Under the pieces are notes generated by a model, which searched no databases, was not told the DNA's origin, and was given only the letters and a program-made list of their open reading frames with translations. From contig NZ_AP022591.1 in NCBI RefSeq assembly GCF_010731795.1, forward strand, positions 3,100,001-3,164,000: DNA of 64,000 nt, in the 5' to 3' direction. Positions 1 to 8,577 of this stretch are shown here, in pieces. The DNA comes from Mycolicibacterium celeriflavum (GTDB lineage Bacteria; Actinomycetota; Actinomycetes; Mycobacteriales; Mycobacteriaceae). The number at the start of each line of letters is the position of its first letter. Positions within the stretch are counted from its first letter, which is position 1. The position numbers and the translations under genes are program-made.

Positions 1-884
1 TCGCCGATGGTCTCGGCGCGCCAACCCGGAATCGTGGGCTGCAGCATCGCGAGGTTGGTCTTACCGCATGCCGACGGGAACGCCGCGGCGACGAAGTACG
101 CCTTGTTCTCCGGCGAGATCAGCTTGAGGATCAGCATGTGCTCGGCGAGCCAGCCCTCGTCGTGCGCCATCGCCGAGGCGATGCGCAGCGAGTAGCACTT
201 CTTGCCAAGCAGCGCGTTGCCGCCGTAGCCGGAGCCAAAGCTCCAGATCTCGCGGGTCTCCGGGAAGTGGCTGATGTATTTGGTGTCGTTGCAGGGCCAC
301 GGCACATCCTTCTGGCCGGGCTCCAGCGGCGCGCCGATCGAGTGCAGCGCCTTGACGAAGAACCCGTCGGTGCCCATCTTGTCCAGCGCGGCCTTGCCCA
401 TCCGCGTCATCGTGCGCATCGACACGACCACGTACTCGGAGTCGGTGATCTCCACGCCGAGCTTGGGGTCCTCGGCGCCAAGCGGGCCCATGCAGAACGG
501 CACCACGTACATGGTGCGGCCGCGCATACAGCCGCGGTACAGGTCGGTCATGGTCTGGCGCATCTCGGCGGGCGCCATCCAGTTGTTGGTGGGGCCGGCG
601 TCGATTTCCTTCTCGGTGCAGATGAAGGTCCGCGACTCCACGCGTGCGACGTCCGACGGGTCAGACAGCGCGAGGTACGAGTTCGGCTTCTTCTCGTCGT
701 CGAGACGTGTGAAGGTGCCGGCCGCCACCAGTTGCTCGCACAGCCTGGCGTTCTCCTCGTCGGATCCGTCGGCGAACACCACGCGGTCGGGCTGCGTCAG
801 TTCGGCGACCTCTTGAACCCAAGCGAGCAGACCCTTGTGCTTCGTCGGTGCGGTGTCCAGACCTGGGATGGTCGCTGCGGTCAT
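1..884 (-). CDS. pckG: Phosphoenolpyruvate carboxykinase (GTP), 5' part
   Basis: Converts oxaloacetate and GTP to phosphoenolpyruvate, the entry step of gluconeogenesis, in the cytosol. Only the first ~294 residues are present; the gene runs off the left edge (family length is about 600 residues). It starts [18 protein letters not shown] behind a good AGGAGA ribosome binding site. The substrate loop [12 protein letters not shown] and the kinase-1 P-loop FPSACGKTN, with its reactive cysteine, are both visible near the cut end. It reads away from the two GTPase-like genes upstream on the same strand, as Rv0211 follows Rv0210 in M. tuberculosis. The family assignment is secure. Confidence 0.96.
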   Translation of the reverse strand, partial: MTAATIPGLDTAPTKHKGLLAWVQEVAELTQPDRVVFADGSDEENARLCEQLVAAGTFTRLDDEKKPNSYLALSDPSDVARVESRTFICTEKEIDAGPTNNWMAPAEMRQTMTDLYRGCMRGRTMYVVPFCMGPLGAEDPKLGVEITDSEYVVVSMRTMTRMGKAALDKMGTDGFFVKALHSIGAPLEPGQKDVPWPCNDTKYISHFPETREIWSFGSGYGGNALLGKKCYSLRIASAMAHDEGWLAEHMLILKLISPENKAYFVAAAFPSACGKTNLAMLQPTIPGWRAETIG

Positions 885-981
885 GAAAATCTCCTGTGTC
901 TGTCGCTGCCAGGACCCAAAGCTCCGTATGCGCCACCCAGACAGGAATGGGCAGCGTTGCGGTTTCCTATACCGAGGTTAT

Positions 982-1000
982 CGCGGGTGAGATACCCGCG
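982..1000. terminator. Hairpin between the GTPase-like genes and pckG
   Basis: A perfect 7-bp inverted repeat, CGCGGGT and ACCCGCG, is separated by GAGAT. It lies about 40 nt beyond the stop of the minus-strand gene ending at 1038 and about 100 nt before pckG. There is no U-tract, as is usual in mycobacteria, so it could be a terminator or an operator for pckG. A possible pckG -10 (TATAGG on the minus strand, near 965-970) lies just downstream. Confidence 0.4.
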
Positions 1001-1037
1001 GGGAATCGGGATATGTCCGATCACTCACAGGAACGAT

Positions 1038-2498
1038 TCAGAAGGCCGTTTTCCGCGGGGTTTGGTCCAGTTCGGTCCGTACCGCGTCGAGCGCCCGCTG
1101 CAACGACGGCAGGCGCTTGTCGCGAACCACCGCGGCGCGGGCGGTCTGCAGCGCATGTTCGCGCAGTTCGGCGTCGATCTCGGCCATCTGTCCCTCGGCG
1201 GCGACGGCCTCGCGCTCGTCGCGGGCGGTCGACTCCGATGTCAGCGCGCTTTCGGTGGCCAGCACCCGCGTCGCCACCCGCTCCTCGAGTGCGGACTTCA
1301 CCTTGGCGGTGACGTCGTTGACCCAGCGGTCCAGCACGGCCCGGTCGTGCAGCAGTCCGCGGATGCCCACCACCCACACGGTCAACGCCAGCCCCACCAG
1401 CCCTCCTGCGACCAGGCCGGCGATGGTGAGCCCGGGCGCCAGTCCGGTGAACAACCGCGTCACCGCGAGCGCCACGCCCAGCCCGAAGCCTGCGCCGAGG
1501 ATCATCGTCAGCTGTGTCTCCAACCGTCGCGACTTCAGCGGCGGCCCTGTGAGCTCGGGGACGGACGGCGGAGCGGGAACCGGCGGGGCGGTCAGGTCGA
1601 GTTGGGCCGCCATGTCGGCGAGGTGAGCGGTGATGCCCTCCTCGACCTCCGCGAAGACCTCACCGGCCCGCTCACGCACCTGCGACTCGAAGCCGCCGAG
1701 TCGGCCGCGGGTCAACTGCGCCGCGTCCTCGGCGAGTTCGGCCCGCACCGACGTGCACCGGTTGCGCGCGAAGTAGCCCAGCTGGACGCGGGCCTGCTGA
1801 AGCTGAGTGCGCAGCGCGATGGCGTGCTCGGACTTCGACTGCCGACGGTCCCGCACGATGTCGTCGCGGGCCTGCTGCAGGGCCCGCACCCTGGCCCGCC
1901 GGTCCGCGCCGTCGCCGTCGGAGCGACATCTATCGATCGCCGAGTCGAGCCGAGTTTCCCACGCCCGCAGGCGGTTTCGCCGTAAAAGTTCGGGATCGGC
2001 CAGCCGTTGCCGCAGCAGGCCGACGAGTTCATCGACGCGTGGCTCGCCCAGATCCGGCGCCGCTGCCGTACCCACCCACGGCACGTGCGCGTACCGGGGC
2101 GACCACCCGGCCAGCACGGACCGGTTGGCGGCGAGCACGTCGCGCCAGTTGCGGTGGGTGTCGATCTTCGCCACCACGCCGACCACCAGATCGGTATGCG
2201 GGGTGACCAGATCCATGAGCTCACAGTCGGATTCGGTCAACGGCGACACCGCCGACACCACGAACACCACCGCGATGGGCGCGTCGGTCCGGGCCAGTTC
2301 GTCCGCCTCGACGAAGGTGTGCTCGGGCAGCCGCTCCCGCAGCGCCGCCGCGACGCTGGTGGTGCCCGCCAGCCAGGGCCCGGTCACGAGCACGACGTCT
2401 CGCGCTCGCACCTCGGGCGGGGCCAACCCCGGTTCGACGGCGGCGACCACCGCGTCGGCTGAGGCGAGCGGATCGGTACTCGTCGCGCCCGACGTCAC
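1038..2498 (-). CDS. Membrane-associated dynamin/GTPase-like protein (Rv0210-like)
   Basis: 486 residues from a GTG that overlaps the stop of the upstream gene (GTGA), close to the length I recall for Rv0210. The N-terminal domain has a GTPase-like fold pattern, but the P-loop reads GPWLAGTTS (residues 40-48), with threonine in place of the essential lysine. The guanine-specificity motif is AKID instead of NKxD. A long charged helical region follows, then two hydrophobic segments around residues 330-380, then a helical tail. This architecture resembles bacterial dynamin-like or IniA-type proteins that act at membranes, but nucleotide binding looks impaired. The function is unknown. Translational coupling suggests it works with the preceding protein. 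Confidence 0.8.
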   Translation of the reverse strand: MTSGATSTDPLASADAVVAAVEPGLAPPEVRARDVVLVTGPWLAGTTSVAAALRERLPEHTFVEADELARTDAPIAVVFVVSAVSPLTESDCELMDLVTPHTDLVVGVVAKIDTHRNWRDVLAANRSVLAGWSPRYAHVPWVGTAAAPDLGEPRVDELVGLLRQRLADPELLRRNRLRAWETRLDSAIDRCRSDGDGADRRARVRALQQARDDIVRDRRQSKSEHAIALRTQLQQARVQLGYFARNRCTSVRAELAEDAAQLTRGRLGGFESQVRERAGEVFAEVEEGITAHLADMAAQLDLTAPPVPAPPSVPELTGPPLKSRRLETQLTMILGAGFGLGVALAVTRLFTGLAPGLTIAGLVAGGLVGLALTVWVVGIRGLLHDRAVLDRWVNDVTAKVKSALEERVATRVLATESALTSESTARDEREAVAAEGQMAEIDAELREHALQTARAAVVRDKRLPSLQRALDAVRTELDQTPRKTAF

Positions 2499-3439
2499 CG
2501 CGACCGTCCGAGCAGGCGCAACGAACCGCGGCTGATGTCGGCCGCGCAGGCGCGGTGCAGCGCGTCGACTGGGCCGCAGCCGTATCGGCGCCACCGCACG
2601 GCGCGGCGCAGGTGGGCGGCCGGGTCGTCGCCGCGGTCGACGGTCATGCCCACAGCCTCGACGACATCGACCGCCGCCGTCATCACCGCGAGTGTCGCCT
2701 CGTCGTTCACCAGCATTTCGGCCAGTCGGCGATCACCGGATTGCGCTGCCACTGCGCGCAATTCGCCCACCGCGGCCCGAAGACGCCGGTACCGCAGCGG
2801 CGCACCCGCCGCGTGGATGTGTTCGACGACGCGATCCAGTTGGCTGAGCCGACGCAGGTGGCCAGGTAGCGACTCAGCGGTCGCCCCGCTATCGAGTGCC
2901 AGCACCGCGTGCGCGATACCGAACCGGTCGAGCGCACCGAGCAGGGCCTCGCGCACCTCGCGCGACAGCGGGTGCGGCGCTTCGACGAACGCGTCGGTCG
3001 ACGTCAGATCGGCGGGTTGGGTGCGCAGTGTCTGCAGCGCGCCGACGAGATCGCCGTTCAGATCCACGTCGGCGAGCAGCGCGATCATCGGCGCCGTCGG
3101 AACGCCGGTCAGCGCGCGGATGTGGGCGGCCCGGCGGTATGCCAGCGCCACTGGCCCGTCCGCGCCGAAGCCGGTCAGATCGGCCTTGTTCAGCACGACG
3201 ACCGCTGGCCGGTCCCGCGATATCAACGCCCGATCCTCGGGTTTGAGCGCTTCGGCGATCACCACGACCTCGACGTCGGCGCCCTCGGACGAAACCGGCA
3301 CGCCGGCGCCGGTCAATGCAGCGGCCATGGTCGCGCACCCGACCCCGTCGCGGCCGCGCACCGCAACCCGCGTCGGCGCGGTGAGGCGCCGGATGATCGG
3401 TGGCAGCCGCGGATCGCGGCTCTCTTCAGCGAATCGCAT
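2495..3439 (-). CDS. GTPase-like protein with degenerate P-loop (Rv0209-like)
   Basis: About 314 residues from the ATG at 3439, shorter than the ~361 residues I recall for Rv0209. The in-frame upstream stretch back to a stop at 3491-3493 contains no ATG or GTG, so the true start could be a non-standard codon. The P-loop position reads GRDGVGCAT (residues 29-37), with cysteine where the lysine should be. NKAD (84-87) is intact. The C-terminal half is helical, without transmembrane segments. It is coupled by GTGA to the next gene, so the two probably form one complex. Its role is unknown. Confidence 0.8.
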   Translation of the reverse strand: MRFAEESRDPRLPPIIRRLTAPTRVAVRGRDGVGCATMAAALTGAGVPVSSEGADVEVVVIAEALKPEDRALISRDRPAVVVLNKADLTGFGADGPVALAYRRAAHIRALTGVPTAPMIALLADVDLNGDLVGALQTLRTQPADLTSTDAFVEAPHPLSREVREALLGALDRFGIAHAVLALDSGATAESLPGHLRRLSQLDRVVEHIHAAGAPLRYRRLRAAVGELRAVAAQSGDRRLAEMLVNDEATLAVMTAAVDVVEAVGMTVDRGDDPAAHLRRAVRWRRYGCGPVDALHRACAADISRGSLRLLGRSR

Positions 3440-3490
3440 CAGGGCGTCGACGAAAATCTGGCGACCTTCTTCCGTCCGTGGGGCGCCACA

Positions 3491-3542
3491 TCACACCGTG
3501 TCCCCGTCTGACGATCGTGACACCTCGGTCGTCACGGTGTGA
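3491..3542. promoter_or_regulatory. 10-bp inverted repeat in the divergent trmB promoter region
   Basis: TCACACCGTG (3491-3500) and its exact reverse complement CACGGTGTGA (3533-3542) flank a 32-bp spacer that also contains the palindrome ACGATCGT. The repeat sits between the minus-strand GTPase-like operon and the plus-strand trmB-mmpL3 genes. It could be a binding site for a regulator of either or both. No regulator gene is adjacent. Confidence 0.45.
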
Positions 3543-3636
3543 ATGGCCGCGACACAGCTTGGGGACAGACCGCCGTACCAGCCGAAGGCAACTGTTGGGT
3601 ATCAATCTGTACCACGATGCGGGTACTCCAGTCTGG

Positions 3637-4464
3637 ATGAGCCACCATGGACGGATGCATCTGCCCGGGCCCGATGTCGCCGACGCCTCGGCTCCGAGGC
3701 CCGATGTCGCCGACGCCTCGGCTCCGAGGCCCGATGTCGCCGACGCCTCGGCTCCGAGCCCCGATGTCGCCGACGAGCACCGCTATCCCCGGGTCACCAG
3801 CTTCCGCACCAGGCGCACCGCGCTCTCGGCCGCCCAGCAGGCGACGTGGGAACGCCTGTGGCCCGAGATCGGCATGCATGCGCGCGACGGCGGCCGACCG
3901 GTTCCGCAACTGGACACCGAGGCGTGGTTCGGCCGGTCGGCGCCCGTCGTGCTGGAGATCGGCTGCGGGGCCGGCACCTCGACGCTGGCGATGGCCAAGG
4001 CGGAACCTCACCTCGACGTGGTCGCGGTGGAGGTGTATCGGCGCGGGCTGGCCCAATTGCTGAGCGGCATCGACCGCGAACATGTGACGAACATCCGGCT
4101 GGTCCGCGGCGACGGCGTCGACGTGCTGCAGCACATGTTCGGACCCGACTCGCTGACCGGTGTGCGGGTGTTCTTCCCCGACCCGTGGCCCAAGGCCCGC
4201 CACCACAAGCGGCGGCTGTTGCAACCGGCCACCGTCGCGTTGATCGCCGACCGGCTGCGACCCGGTGGCGTGCTGCACGCCGCGACGGACCACGCCGGTT
4301 ACGCCGAACACATCACCGAAGTCGGCGACGCCGAGCCGCGGCTGCGTCGCATCAGCCCGACGGATTCTCTTCCGATCTCCGTCGAGCGGCCGGTCACCAA
4401 GTACGAGGGCAAGGCGCAGCACGCCGGCAGCGCCGTCGCAGAACTGCTGTGGGAGAGAGTATGA
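3637..4464 (+). CDS. trmB: tRNA (guanine-N7)-methyltransferase TrmB
   Basis: Methylates G46 of tRNAs using S-adenosylmethionine. It has 275 residues. The SAM-binding motif VLEIGCGAGTSTLAMAK and the signature FFPDPWPKARHHKRR are both intact. The start MSHHGRMH was chosen because it matches the start I recall for Rv0208c; there is no strong ribosome binding site. An in-frame tandem repeat encodes 10-residue units (PDVADASAPR) before the catalytic domain, giving an acidic, probably disordered N-terminal extension. The stop overlaps the next start (ATGA), so trmB and the NYN-domain gene are translated together, just upstream of mmpL3. Confidence 0.93.
   Translation: MSHHGRMHLPGPDVADASAPRPDVADASAPRPDVADASAPSPDVADEHRYPRVTSFRTRRTALSAAQQATWERLWPEIGMHARDGGRPVPQLDTEAWFGRSAPVVLEIGCGAGTSTLAMAKAEPHLDVVAVEVYRRGLAQLLSGIDREHVTNIRLVRGDGVDVLQHMFGPDSLTGVRVFFPDPWPKARHHKRRLLQPATVALIADRLRPGGVLHAATDHAGYAEHITEVGDAEPRLRRISPTDSLPISVERPVTKYEGKAQHAGSAVAELLWERV
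3670..3775 (+). repeat. 30-bp in-frame tandem repeat within trmB
   Basis: Three full 30-bp units (3670-3699, 3700-3729, 3730-3759) and a 16-bp partial unit (3760-3775). Each unit begins CCCGATGTCGCCGACGCCTC. Units one and two are identical; unit three has one change at its last base. The unit is a multiple of three, so copy number can change without shifting the frame. This is a typical minisatellite and a candidate strain marker. Confidence 0.95.
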
Positions 4465-5177
4465 GCCTCACAGAAGACATCGGGCATATAGAAGAGGTGG
4501 CACCACCCGAAGCCGCCACGCCACCGGCGGCCGACGCGGTCGCCCGGGTGCTGCTGGTCTGGGACGCGCCCAACCTCGACATGGGTCTCGGCTCGATCCT
4601 CGGCGGCAGGCCGACGGCCGCACACCGGCCACGGTTCGACGCGCTGGGCCGCTGGCTGCTGACGCGGACGGCGGAGCTGTCTTCCCAGCTCGCTGGCGCC
4701 GGCCGGACTGTCACGCTGGAGCCCGAGGCCACCGTCTTCACCAACATCGCCCCGGGCAGCGCCGACGTCGTCCGGCCGTGGGTGGAGGCGTTGCGTAACG
4801 TCGGCTTCGCGGTATTCGCGAAACCGAAACTGAACGAGGACAGCGATGTCGACACCGACATGCTGAACCACATCGCGCTGCGCCGTAGCGAGGGTCTGGC
4901 CGGGGTGCTGGTAGCTTCGGCCGACGGCCAGGCCTTCAAACAACCGCTGGAGGAGATCGCCCGCGACGGCATCCCGGTCCAGGTGCTCGGATTTCGCGAA
5001 CATGCAAGCTGGGCGCTAGCGTCGGATACCTTGGAGTTCGTCGACCTGGAGGACATCGAAGGTGTTTTCCGGGAACCGCTACCGCGAATCGGCCTGGATT
5101 CGCTGCCTGAGCAGGGGGCATGGTTGCAGCCGTTCCGGCCGCTGTCCTCGCTACTGACCTCGCGTGTCAACAACTGA
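4461..5177 (+). CDS. NYN-domain (PIN-like) putative nuclease, Rv0207c-like
   Basis: 238 residues starting at the ATGA overlap with trmB. Near the N-terminus it has the hydrophobic strand and acidic motif VLLVWDAPNLDMGLG, further on DSDVDTDM, and then GVLVASADGQAF. These acidic positions are typical of NYN/PIN-like metal-dependent ribonuclease domains. There is no signal peptide or membrane segment, so it should be cytosolic. Its place between a tRNA methyltransferase and mmpL3 is conserved in mycobacteria as I recall it. The link to tRNA or RNA metabolism is an inference. Confidence 0.85.
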   Translation: MSLTEDIGHIEEVAPPEAATPPAADAVARVLLVWDAPNLDMGLGSILGGRPTAAHRPRFDALGRWLLTRTAELSSQLAGAGRTVTLEPEATVFTNIAPGSADVVRPWVEALRNVGFAVFAKPKLNEDSDVDTDMLNHIALRRSEGLAGVLVASADGQAFKQPLEEIARDGIPVQVLGFREHASWALASDTLEFVDLEDIEGVFREPLPRIGLDSLPEQGAWLQPFRPLSSLLTSRVNN

Positions 5178-5214
5178 ACTGCGCGGGTCGCCGCTGACTT
5201 AGTTAGGAGCTCAA

Positions 5215-8200
5215 GTGTTCGCCTGGTGGGGTCGAACGGTGTACCGATTCCGGTACATCGTCATCGGCGTCATGGTCGCGCTCTGCCTCGGTGGCGGTAT
5301 CTACGGCATCAGCCTCGGCAGCCACGTCACCCAGAGCGGCTTCTACGACGACGGCAGCCAGTCGGTGCACGCGTCGGTGGTCGCCGACGAGGCGTACGGC
5401 CGCGACCGCACCAGCCACATCGTCGCGATCCTGAGGCCCCCTGACGGCAAGAAGGTCAACGACCCGGCCTGGATGAAGCAGACCGTCGACGAGCTCAACA
5501 AGCTGGTCGAGGACAACAGCGACAGGATCGTGAGCTGGGTCGGCTGGCTGCGCGCTCCCGACGCCGAATCGCAGACCGTGCAGCAGATGAAGACCGCGGA
5601 CCTGTCCCGCACGTTCGTCAGCATCCCGCTCAAGGGCGACAACGACGACGAGATCCTCAAGAACTATCAGGCCGTCGAAGACCAACTGCTCGAGGTCAAT
5701 GACGGCAACATCCAACTCGCCGGCCTGCAGCCGCTGGCCAGCGAGTTGACGGGCACCATCGGCGAGGACCAGCGGCGCGCCGAGGTCGCGGCCATCCCGC
5801 TGGTCGCGGTGGTGCTGTTCTTCGTGTTCGGCGGTGTCATCGCGGCCTCCCTGCCGGCCATCATCGGCGGCCTGACGATCGCCGGCGCACTGGGCATCAT
5901 GCGGTTGTTCGCCGAGTTCATGCCGGTGCACTTCTTCGCCCAGCCGGTGGTGACCCTGATGGGTCTCGGTATCGCCGTCGATTACGGGCTGTTCATGGTC
6001 AGCCGCTTCCGCGAGGAGATCGCGGAGGGCTACGACACCGAGGCCGCGGTCCGGCGCACCGTGATGACGTCGGGCCGGACCATCATGTTCTCCGCGGTGA
6101 TCCTGGTGGCGTCGTCGGTGCCGCTGCTGCTGTTCCCGCAGGGCTTCCTGAAGTCCATCACCTACGCGATCATCGCCTCGGTGATGCTGGCGGCGGTCCT
6201 GTCGGTCACGGTGTTGGCGGCCGCGCTCGCGATCCTGGGACGTAACGTCGACTCCCTCGGTGTACGCACGCTGGTGCGCTTCGCCAAGCCGGACACGATC
6301 GGGTCGTATTCACCCAACGGCCGCCGCAATCCGCTGGCCGTCCCATCAGTCGTCCTCGGTGTGCTGGTCCCGTTCGCCGCGATCCCGGTCGGCCACCTCG
6401 CCCGCGCGCAGATCCGCCGCACGCACGACGACGGCGCGGGTCTCGCGCTGATCGGCCTGGTGCTCGGCTACATCGGTTCGTTCGCGTGGCTCACCTACGG
6501 ACTGTTCGCGGTGAAGGACACGGTCGGCTCGGCGATCTTCTGGTTGCTGCTGGGCATTTTGATATTCGTCGCGGGCACCATCACGGTGCTGGCGCTGGCC
6601 CGGTTCAGCCCCACCGTGCGCAAGCCGACGGTCCTGTGGCTCGACTGGCTTGCCGAGAAGACCCAGAAGACCAAGACCCGCGCCGAGGTCGAGAAGGGCT
6701 TCTGGGGCAAGCTGGTCAACCGCGTGATGAAACGCCCGATCGCGTTCGCCGCGCCGATCGTGATCGCGATGATCCTGTTGATCATCCCGTTGGGTCAGTT
6801 GTCACTCGGCGGCATCAGCGAGAAGTACCTACCGCCGAACAACCCGGTCCGCTCGGCTCAAGAGGCCTTCGACAAAACGTTCCCCGGGTTCCGCACCGAA
6901 CCGCTGACCATCGTAATCGAGAACAACAACGGTGATCCGGTCACCGACCAGCAGGTCGCCGAGATCCGCAGCGAGGCGATGGCGATACCGGGGTTCATCG
7001 AAGCCGACGACGACCCCGCCAAAATGTGGCAGGCGCGTCCCCATCAGGAGAGCGGCACGAAGGACCCGTCGATCCGCGTCATCCAGAACGGTCTGGAGAA
7101 CCGCAACGACGCCGCCAAGAAGATCGAGGAACTCCGGTCCATCACGCCGCCGCGCGGGCTGTCGATCTCGGTGGGTGGTACCCCGGCACTGGAACAGGAC
7201 AGCATTCACAGCTTGTTCGACAAGCTTCCGCTGATGGTGGCCGTGCTGATCGTCACCACGACCATCCTGATGTTCCTGGCGTTCGGGTCGGTGGTGCTGC
7301 CGATCAAGGCCGCGGTGATGAGCGCGCTCACCCTCGGTTCGACGATGGGCGTGCTGACGTGGATGTTCGTCGACGGGCACGGCTCCGGCCTGATGAACTA
7401 CACGCCGCAACCGCTGATGGCGCCGATGATCGGGTTGATCATCGCGGTGATCTGGGGGCTGTCGACCGACTACGAGGTGTTCCTGGTCTCGCGCATGGTG
7501 GAAGCGCGGGAACGCGGCATGTCCACCGCCGAGGCGATCCGGATCGGCACCGCGACCACCGGTCGGTTGATCACGGGTGCCGCGCTGGTGCTGGCGGTCG
7601 TGGCGGGCGCGTTCGTGTTCTCCGACCTGGTGATGATGAAGTATCTGGCCTTCGGCCTGCTGATCGCGCTGCTGCTGGACGCCACGATCGTGCGGATGTT
7701 CCTGGTCCCGGCCGTGATGAAGCTGCTCGGCGACGACTGCTGGTGGGCGCCGCGGTGGATGAAGCGCATCCAGGAGCGGATGGGGCTGGGTGAGACCGAA
7801 CTGCCCGACGAGCGGAGGCGGCCCGCGGTGCGCGACTCCGCCGATCCCGAGGCGTTGGTCGGTGCGGGTGCGCCCGCGCCGCGTCGCCCGTTCGACAGGC
7901 CCCGCCCGCCGCACGATCCGACGCATCCCGCCGTCGAGGGGTCGTCGCGCCCCGGCGCCACCCGCGTCGCGGCACCGCCGCGGGCGAACGCTCCATCGGT
8001 AGCGGGCACGACGCGCATTCCGAGCGCCGCCAAACCTCCGGCGCCGCCTTCTGACGAACCGCCGACCACGCGGTTGTCGATGGCCAAGAACGCCGTGCGT
8101 AACGCGGTGACCAACGCCGCCGCCGCGACCCGGCAGGCTGCCCGTCCGCCGGCGCCGCCGCCCGCCCCGCCGTCACGGCCTGCGCGGGAGGAACGTGAGA

Positions 8201-8568
8201 TCGAGTCGTGGCTCGGCGAGTTGCGTGGGACCGGCACGCCACCCGCCCCGGCCGCCCCGCCCGCCCCGTCGGCACCGCAACGACCGTCGGCCGAGCCCAC
8301 CAGGGCGATGCCCGCGGGGAACCCGCAGGAAGGCAGGCGACAACGTCGGCCCGAAGCGCCTCCGGCGCCGGACAACGAGCCGACCACCGCCATTCCGACA
8401 CCAGGGGCGGACCCTGACGCGACAACGGCCATCCCGACCCCGGGCAAGCAATCGGACGACGCCGAGGCGGCGACCGAAAAGCTCAACACCCGCGAGGACG
8501 AGGAACGTCAGCGCCGCGGCGGTGGGCTGAGCGCGCAGGACTTGCTGCGCCGCGAAGGCAGGCTGTAG
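5215..8568 (+). CDS. mmpL3: Trehalose monomycolate exporter MmpL3, with extra membrane insert
   Basis: RND-family inner-membrane protein that exports trehalose monomycolate; essential in mycobacteria. It has 1117 residues from a GTG preceded by TTAGGAG. The proton-relay pairs are present: D256-Y257 (GIAVDYGLF) and D752-Y753 (LSTDYEVF). In M. smegmatis the second pair is D645-Y646, so this protein carries about 107 extra residues between its two transmembrane halves. They map to roughly residues 357-465 and include a DUF4190-like stretch (N372 to about V433, with GHLARAQIRRTHDDGAGLAL) and three hydrophobic segments. The frame is continuous and codon use is normal. The C-terminal ~270 residues are Pro/Ala-rich and end in the conserved SAQDLLRREGRL. 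Confidence 0.97.
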   Translation: MFAWWGRTVYRFRYIVIGVMVALCLGGGIYGISLGSHVTQSGFYDDGSQSVHASVVADEAYGRDRTSHIVAILRPPDGKKVNDPAWMKQTVDELNKLVEDNSDRIVSWVGWLRAPDAESQTVQQMKTADLSRTFVSIPLKGDNDDEILKNYQAVEDQLLEVNDGNIQLAGLQPLASELTGTIGEDQRRAEVAAIPLVAVVLFFVFGGVIAASLPAIIGGLTIAGALGIMRLFAEFMPVHFFAQPVVTLMGLGIAVDYGLFMVSRFREEIAEGYDTEAAVRRTVMTSGRTIMFSAVILVASSVPLLLFPQGFLKSITYAIIASVMLAAVLSVTVLAAALAILGRNVDSLGVRTLVRFAKPDTIGSYSPNGRRNPLAVPSVVLGVLVPFAAIPVGHLARAQIRRTHDDGAGLALIGLVLGYIGSFAWLTYGLFAVKDTVGSAIFWLLLGILIFVAGTITVLALARFSPTVRKPTVLWLDWLAEKTQKTKTRAEVEKGFWGKLVNRVMKRPIAFAAPIVIAMILLIIPLGQLSLGGISEKYLPPNNPVRSAQEAFDKTFPGFRTEPLTIVIENNNGDPVTDQQVAEIRSEAMAIPGFIEADDDPAKMWQARPHQESGTKDPSIRVIQNGLENRNDAAKKIEELRSITPPRGLSISVGGTPALEQDSIHSLFDKLPLMVAVLIVTTTILMFLAFGSVVLPIKAAVMSALTLGSTMGVLTWMFVDGHGSGLMNYTPQPLMAPMIGLIIAVIWGLSTDYEVFLVSRMVEARERGMSTAEAIRIGTATTGRLITGAALVLAVVAGAFVFSDLVMMKYLAFGLLIALLLDATIVRMFLVPAVMKLLGDDCWWAPRWMKRIQERMGLGETELPDERRRPAVRDSADPEALVGAGAPAPRRPFDRPRPPHDPTHPAVEGSSRPGATRVAAPPRANAPSVAGTTRIPSAAKPPAPPSDEPPTTRLSMAKNAVRNAVTNAAAATRQAARPPAPPPAPPSRPAREEREIESWLGELRGTGTPPAPAAPPAPSAPQRPSAEPTRAMPAGNPQEGRRQRRPEAPPAPDNEPTTAIPTPGADPDATTAIPTPGKQSDDAEAATEKLNTREDEERQRRGGGLSAQDLLRREGRL

Positions 8569-8577
8569 CCCCGCCGG

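Noticed and set aside
138..1985. Long open frame (615 codons) on the plus strand
   Set aside because: Antisense shadow of pckG and the GTPase-like gene in high-GC DNA; low-complexity Arg/Gly-rich translation with no family likeness.
3670..3775. 30-bp repeats in trmB as a CRISPR array
   Set aside because: Units are directly adjacent with no spacers and lie in frame inside a gene.
6285..6610. The extra MmpL3 segment as a frameshift or sequencing artefact
   Set aside because: The frame stays open across it, codon third positions remain GC-rich like the flanks, and the translation has a recognisable membrane-domain pattern.
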